Shown: in pieces, positions 55,690-64,000 of the stretch
Position numbering within the stretch: position 1 is the first letter of the stretch
Layout of the letters: each line of letters opens with the position of its first letter
Source: Oncomelania hupensis
Taxonomy: Eukaryota > Mollusca > Gastropoda > Littorinimorpha > Pomatiopsidae
DNA length: 64,000 nt
NCBI GenBank assembly: GCA_036898135.1
Contig: JBAHVR010000293.1
Coordinates: 96,001 to 160,000 of the forward strand
Reading direction: 5' to 3'
The notes under the pieces: model-generated
The model's input: the letters and a program-made list of their open reading frames with translations, nothing else
What the model was told of the DNA's origin: nothing
The model's database searches: none
Translations under genes and position numbers: made by a program

Positions 55690-56470
55690 CTTGTCAGAAA
55701 GTAAATAAATCTACGCTTTGGGTCCAGATACTGTATCAATCTCAAGATTTTTCTAGGAGCTTATGCCGTGGAATGAGAGAGCGTTTCCAAACACTGGATG
55801 ATTTTGTAGAAAAGGAACTCAGTGTTCCCAAAGAATATTCTCGGTCACAGTATGCTGCTCTATAACCTAAAACCCGAAAGAGCTTGCTTAGTTAAAAGAG
55901 CTAATGAACGTTCGATCACAGCATCAACAAAAATTGTCTCTTTGCTGTAAAAAAAAAAAAAGTGTGTGTGTGTTTATGAATTGTATGCATTTAAGTAAAA
56001 ACATCTTATTCACTTCAGTTGTCATACATGAAATTCACAGTGGTCAAAGGCCATGACAAAATACGAAACAAAACGATTGTATTTCTTTGCTGACTAATAA
56101 TGGACGAGGACCGTAAGAACCGTGTCACGTGCGATATTTGTAGAGAACAGAGTTCACACCACCACCACCACCACCACAGTCACGGGAACATCCTCATACA
56201 TTTATCGTTGTGATGTTACGCTATTTTCCAGCCTTGGGCGATGAGGATGTCGCAAATGCTGTTCATGTTCCTAATGTTGATGAGCCTTTGTATTGTTGTC
56301 CAGCTTTACACGATTTTTGAACCTGTGACAGAGCAGTATGCAAGGGAAGTGTGGGTGTTAGTGTTACGTTGAAAGGCGAAGGATAGTATGTCTGAAACGC
56401 GCACGATAGATCTAATCGTTTCGCTTTGCGAAGCATGCAATAATAGAGTGTATTTACCTTTGATTTGAGT
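55690..56470. other. No recognised feature
   Basis: Includes a (CAC)n run near 56155-56176. No gene or repeat family was assigned. Confidence 0.4.
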
Positions 56471-56479
56471 TTGCATTGT

Positions 56480-56988
56480 TGTTAGAAGAAACTTTGTATA
56501 ACGTTGATAATTTTCGTTAGTCGATATTATTGGAGAATTCTCTAGATCTGCTTGTTTACATCGATCGAAGTTTCGGGATATTTGAGAACATTCTTGGACA
56601 GAAAGAATGTTGTATGACGTAAGTCAGTGATGACGAAGTTTTATTTGATTGGTTGTAGTGCGTCATTCTGCCGTGTTCTAAATTGTTCTGGAGTATGAAG
56701 AGACTATATAAGTGCCGCACTGTTTCAAAAAAAGGTTGTTGTTGATAGTGTGTTGATAGTTGAGAATTGTATTGTAAAGTGGAGAGAGAGTGAAAAGGCG
56801 ATTGTATGCAGTTGTTGATGAACGCTGAATAAAGTTTGAAAACTTTATACGACTCCGTGCCTTGTGGCTGTTTGAACGGGTTGCGTGGATAAACGAACCT
56901 GGGCTACACTCATCAGTACTTCAGCATTGGGGCTGAATCAACTACTGATAGAAAAACACTAACATCAACGAGTGTAACAGTTAGTCCC
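56480..56988 (+). mobile_element. LTR-like segment, copy 2
   Basis: It contains TGACGTAAGTCAGTGATGAC, GACTATATAAGTGCCGC (TATA-like), GAATAAAGTTTGAAAACTTT (poly(A)-like), GAACGGGTTGCGTGGATAAA and GCATTGGGGCTGAATCAAC, and ends GTGTAACA. Similar to 33690-34190. It directly precedes the L2-like fragment. Confidence 0.55.
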
Positions 56989-60360
<3,372 letters not shown>

Positions 60361-60889
60361 CATCTTTGACCTTTGACCCTATTTCTGAGAGAACCACGCA
60401 GCTTGAAGAATGCGTTTTGGTGTCTGGAGTGGGCTCTCTTTTACCAGCCTAAAACGAGAAACCTTACCGAGCAATTGTTTTGTCTGGCTTCTGTCTCTTC
60501 ACGGTTTTGGTGGATGCTATTTTTAGCTCAAGAATGTTAGCTGGTCGTTGCTTTTTACAGACAGACAGTGACAAATCGAACTTCTTGCAGACCTATAGTG
60601 ACGAGCTGGACTGTAAGTATGGAGATGATCGGAGAGATATTGTGTAGAAGAAAGGTGAACAGTAGGCTTACAATAGGTCATAGAAGATAGCTTGCATTGT
60701 GTTCGATCTGATATTTTAGGCACAAAAACCACGGAGTTTATTCAGTTCAAAACTATCTATACTTATTTTTCAGTGAGGCCACACTCACCGAGCAAAGGAA
60801 GGATTTAAAGGATTTGTAGAAAGGGTGTGGTCAAAATGACTCCCTTTAATTCTTCTTGAAATGTACTGGACCTCAATATAAATTGTTGT

Positions 60890-61002
60890 TGAGTAAATTA
60901 ACATCCCCGGACACTTTGGGCGTATAGGGGACGATCAATACAAGTTGCAGTTCTATAACTTTATAGTCCCCCAACACATATAGCGTATAGGAGACTGCAC
61001 AA
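60890..61002. repeat. Degenerate tandem repeat flanking the SINE array
   Basis: GGACACTTTGGGCGTATAGG, GGACGATCAATACAAGTTG, TATAGTCCCCCAACACATAT, AGCGTATAGGAGACTGCACA, ATACAAGTTG. These match, with divergence, the 3' tail of the adjacent SINE (TATAGTCACACGACACTTTC, GCATATAGGTGAC). Confidence 0.65.
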
Positions 61003-62472
61003 TACAAGTTGTTGTTGTTGTTTGTAGATTATAGTCACACGACACTTTCGCATATAGGTGACTACTGGACCGATTTATACTGACACCAGCGGGCCAGTTG
61101 TTGGTAAAGGGGAAAATAATATGATCACACGTTGACCAATCCGGGATTCGAACCAGCGACCTTTCGGTTACTAGCAAGACGCTCTTACCAACTGAGCAAC
61201 CCGGCCCCACTAATACAAGTTGTTGTTGTTGTTTGTAGATTATAGTCACACGACACTTTCGCATATAGGTGACTACTGGACCGATTTATACTGACACCAG
61301 CGGGCCAGTTGTTGGTAAAGGGGAAAATAATATGATCACACGTTGACCAATCCGGGATTCGAACCAGCGACCTTTCGGTTACTAGCAAGACGCTCTTACC
61401 AACTGAGCAACCCGGCCCCACTAATACAAGTTGTTGTTGTTGTTGGTAGATTATAGTCACACGACACTTTCGCATATAGGTGACTACTGGACCGATTTAT
61501 ACTGACACCAGCGGGCCAGTTGTTGGTAAAGGGGAAAATAATATGATCACACGTTGACCAATCCGGGATTCGAACCAGCGACCTTTCGGTTACTAGCAAG
61601 ACGCTCTTACCAACTGAGCAACCCGGCCCCACTAATACAAGTTGTTGTTGTTGTTGGTAGATTATAGTCACACGACACTTTCGCATATAGGTGACTACTG
61701 GACCGATTTATACTGACACCAGCGGGCCAGTTGTTGGTAAAGGGGAAAATAATATGATCACACGTTGACCAATCCGGGATTCGAACCAGCGACCTTTCGG
61801 TTACTAGCAAGACGCTCTTACCAACTGAGCAACCCGGCCCCACTAATACAAGTTGTTGTTGTTGTTGGTAGATTATAGTCACACGACACTTTCGCATATA
61901 GGTGACTACTGGGCCGATTTATACTGACACCAGCGGGCCAGTTGTTGGTAAAGGGGAAAATAATATGATCACACGTTGACCAATCCGGGATTCGAACCAG
62001 CGACCTTTCGGTTACTAGCAAGACGCTCTTACCAACTGAGCTACCCGGCCCCGTGCCGATACAAGTTGTTGTTGTTTGTAGATTATAGTCACACGACACT
62101 TTCGCATATAGGTGACTACTGGACCGATTTATACTGACACCAGCGGGCCAGTTGTTGGTAAAGGGGAAAATAATATGATCACACGTTGACCAATCCGGGA
62201 TTCGAACCAGCGACCTTTCGGTTACTAGCAAGACGCTCTTACCAACTGAGCTACCCGGCCCCACTCGATACAAGTTGTTGTTGTTTGTAGATTATAGTCA
62301 CACGACACTTTCGCATATAGGTGACTACTGGACCGATTTATACTGACACCAGCGGGCCAGTTGTTGGTAAAGGGGAAAATAATATGATCACACGTTGACC
62401 AATCCGAGATTCGAACCAGCGACCTTTCAGTTACTAGCAAGACGCTCTTACCAACTGAGCTACCCGGCCCCT
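61003..62472 (-). mobile_element. Head-to-tail array of seven 211-bp tRNA-derived SINE units (family B)
   Basis: Minus-strand units begin GGGGCCGGGTTGCTCAGTTG (A box), then AGGTCGCTGGTTCGAATCCC (B box). The body has CTTTACCAACAACTGGCCCG, GTCAGTATAAATCGGTCCAG, ATAGTCACCTATATGCG and AAGTGTCGTGTGACTATAAT, with a (CAA)n tail. Seven units differ at only a few sites (for example AACCCGGCC versus TACCCGGCC). Repeated ORFs of 96 codons here are translations of the SINE. Confidence 0.93.
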
Positions 62473-62474
62473 CG

Positions 62475-63398
62475 ATACAAGTACACGATCTTCCTGCTTT
62501 TATATGGAATACAGTTTAGTTCACTTGACTTGGCGTGTGCGCTTATACACTAACCTCAAGGTTTTGCTGACACGTTGGTCTCACATGCTCTGCGTGGCTC
62601 GTGCGCGATGACGTCACCGTGTCGGCTGCTGCCATTGAGTCGTGGCTCGCTGACGGTCAAGTTATTGTCCAGCTCATCCTCCTATCGCCATCTCATCGTT
62701 ACGGCAGGTCACTCGCCGTGTCCACCTCATTTGTAGTCGTATTCACAAGTCCTTTTGTACCGCTTTACTGTGAAATCCTGACCATTGTTCTTTATGTGTG
62801 TGTGTGTAGGGGGGGGGGGTAGAGGGGTAGGGGGTGTCTACTGAATTTTCTGAAAGGTCGATAACCTATATTTGTTGTGTCTCTATTGGAAATGTATTTA
62901 GTAACTACATAGTACTCGTAGATCATGTATTAACAATACCATGTTAAAAAAAAGAGGTTCTTTTTGAAGTCTAATAATACGGTTCATTATTATTTTGTCT
63001 TGCATGTAGCATCAGCAAGGTCAGTCTGTCTCGTATATTCTGTATCTGAATGTGTGATGAACAGGCAGTTCAGTTCAAGATGGCTCTTAGCGTTCGGGAA
63101 TGTCCTAACGCGCACCGCCCTATCATTATGAATAAAAATGTACTAGATACAAATGATACAGATGTGCATTATTATTTAGTATAGTTTGTTACGAGGTCAG
63201 TCCGGTGTAAAAAGGAATTGACTTCCACGCATATCCCAGTCTAGAATCTTCCTGCACAAAATTGTCGTTATATAACAGAGCTGACGGGGGAAAAAATGTC
63301 TCTTTAGCTTCGCTCCTCCCGTAGTCGTCCACCCACCCCTTTCTCATTCCCCCCTCGCACGCCGTCTCTCTCTCTCTTTCTCTCTTCCCCCCTCCCCG

Positions 63399-63400
<2 letters not shown>
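62475..63400. other. No recognised gene
   Basis: Mixed DNA with a short (GT)n and G run (62795-62819). No exon or repeat family is supported. Confidence 0.45.

Positions 63401-63447
<47 letters not shown>
63398..63447. repeat. (CT)n microsatellite
   Basis: About 24 CT units within a wider pyrimidine tract from 63360. Confidence 0.95.
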
Positions 63448-63451
<4 letters not shown>

Positions 63452-63828
63452 GACAATATATACAAGATCAATGACGGCTAAGCTAGATAGTCCAAAATTT
63501 AAAGCCTTCCATAACTAGCCATATCACCAATGGTGGGTGTTGACGTTAAACTTCAATGTTTATTTTTTTCCCATAACAACAAAGTGTTTATTTTATTTAC
63601 AACAGTGACATTTTATAAGATGGTTAACTTTTCCCATTTTTACACAAGGAAATTTAGCATTTATGTAACTCTTTGAAATTGTATTTAAATACAGATGTGG
63701 ACAGGCGAGGGCGTTTTGAAGGCTTTACCCTCGGGAAGATGGGGTTTAGAAGCGATGGAGATTGCATGGGTAGATTCTATTACAGAAGGGATCAAAATGG
63801 CCTGTAGTCAGTCATCTCTCCATCCTCT

Positions 63829-63872
63829 GTTGTTGTTTGTAGATTATAGTCACACGACACTTTCGCAATCTC
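63829..63872 (-). mobile_element. 5'-truncated SINE family B copy (last about 40 bp)
   Basis: Plus strand GTTGTTGTTTGTAGATTATA and GTCACACGACACTTTCGCA is identical to the 3' end of the array unit. A perfect 14-bp duplication TCTCTCCATCCTCT flanks it (63815-63828, 63873-63886). Confidence 0.85.
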
Positions 63873-64000
63873 TCTCTCCATCCTCTTGTTCGCACGGGGG
63901 ATTAAATAGTAACTGTCCTATGCTAGCTTGGCTTAGAGGTTTAGTCTGGCCCGTCTGTTACACCGGTAATTATTATCTCAGATAAGTCTGATACATAGAG

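Noticed and set aside
61003..62472. Repeated 96-codon ORFs and tRNA-like segments in the array
   Set aside because: The ORFs are translations of a SINE on its own strand. The tRNA-like heads have mismatched T and acceptor stems, so I do not call functional tRNA genes.

Overview
This is intron-rich, repeat-dense animal DNA. The only host gene I can rebuild with confidence is a minus-strand orthologue of striatin-interacting protein (Strip; STRIP1/STRIP2/FAM40 family), the scaffold of the STRIPAK phosphatase-kinase complex. Eighteen coding exons run from 39990 down to the stop at 1836. Every junction has GT/AG splice sites and the reading frame is continuous, giving a 766-residue protein if translation starts at the first Met of the 39922-39990 exon. 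The protein is clearly metazoan but diverged from vertebrate STRIP1. The 5S-rRNA-derived and tRNA-derived SINEs, RTE/CR1/L2-type and L1/Tx1-type LINE pieces and abundant microsatellites suggest a lophotrochozoan, most likely a mollusc (gastropod). That taxonomic call is inference.

Layout. 1-1835: 3' flank with two retroposon copies. 1836-39990: Strip. Its introns carry three piggyBac-like elements (3385-4104, 7274-7960, and one nested at 29119-29605), a pogo/Tigger element (28422-29753) inside a mariner-like MITE, a 1.5-kb insertion with a 17-bp duplication (9085-10620), a 5S-derived SINE (16344-16629), a 43-bp minisatellite cut by a LINE tail (about 17380-18120), a 103-bp tandem array (27590-28310) and a DNA transposon with 6-bp duplications (30313-31034). 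The largest intron (19080-31733) is 12.7 kb and mostly AT-rich. 40085-40640: a GA microsatellite, a possible plus-strand terminal exon and a 51-bp palindromic MITE. 40651-46454: a 5'-truncated L1/Tx1-like LINE with a 16-bp target duplication, split by a 3,034-bp DNA transposon (41968-45001). That transposon has inverted repeats and ten subterminal copies of a TGAGWTAGGCA motif. 46471-64000: no convincing host gene; retroposons, microsatellites, an L2-like LINE broken by a 1.6-kb insertion, and a seven-unit head-to-tail array of a 211-bp tRNA-derived SINE (61003-62472).

Three points deserve most attention. First, the nested transposon at 41968-45001 carries a first-exon-like ATG-to-GTAAGT segment that joins in phase to Strip exon 2. 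It is either a leftover transposase exon or a transposon-supplied Strip N terminus. Second, a long retroposon family (here family X) has a TATA-like 5' end, variable microsatellite tails and several copies with clean target duplications. Third, the SINE array's tail resembles an older local tandem repeat on its flank. I found no complete new enzymatic system, CRISPR array or gene cluster.
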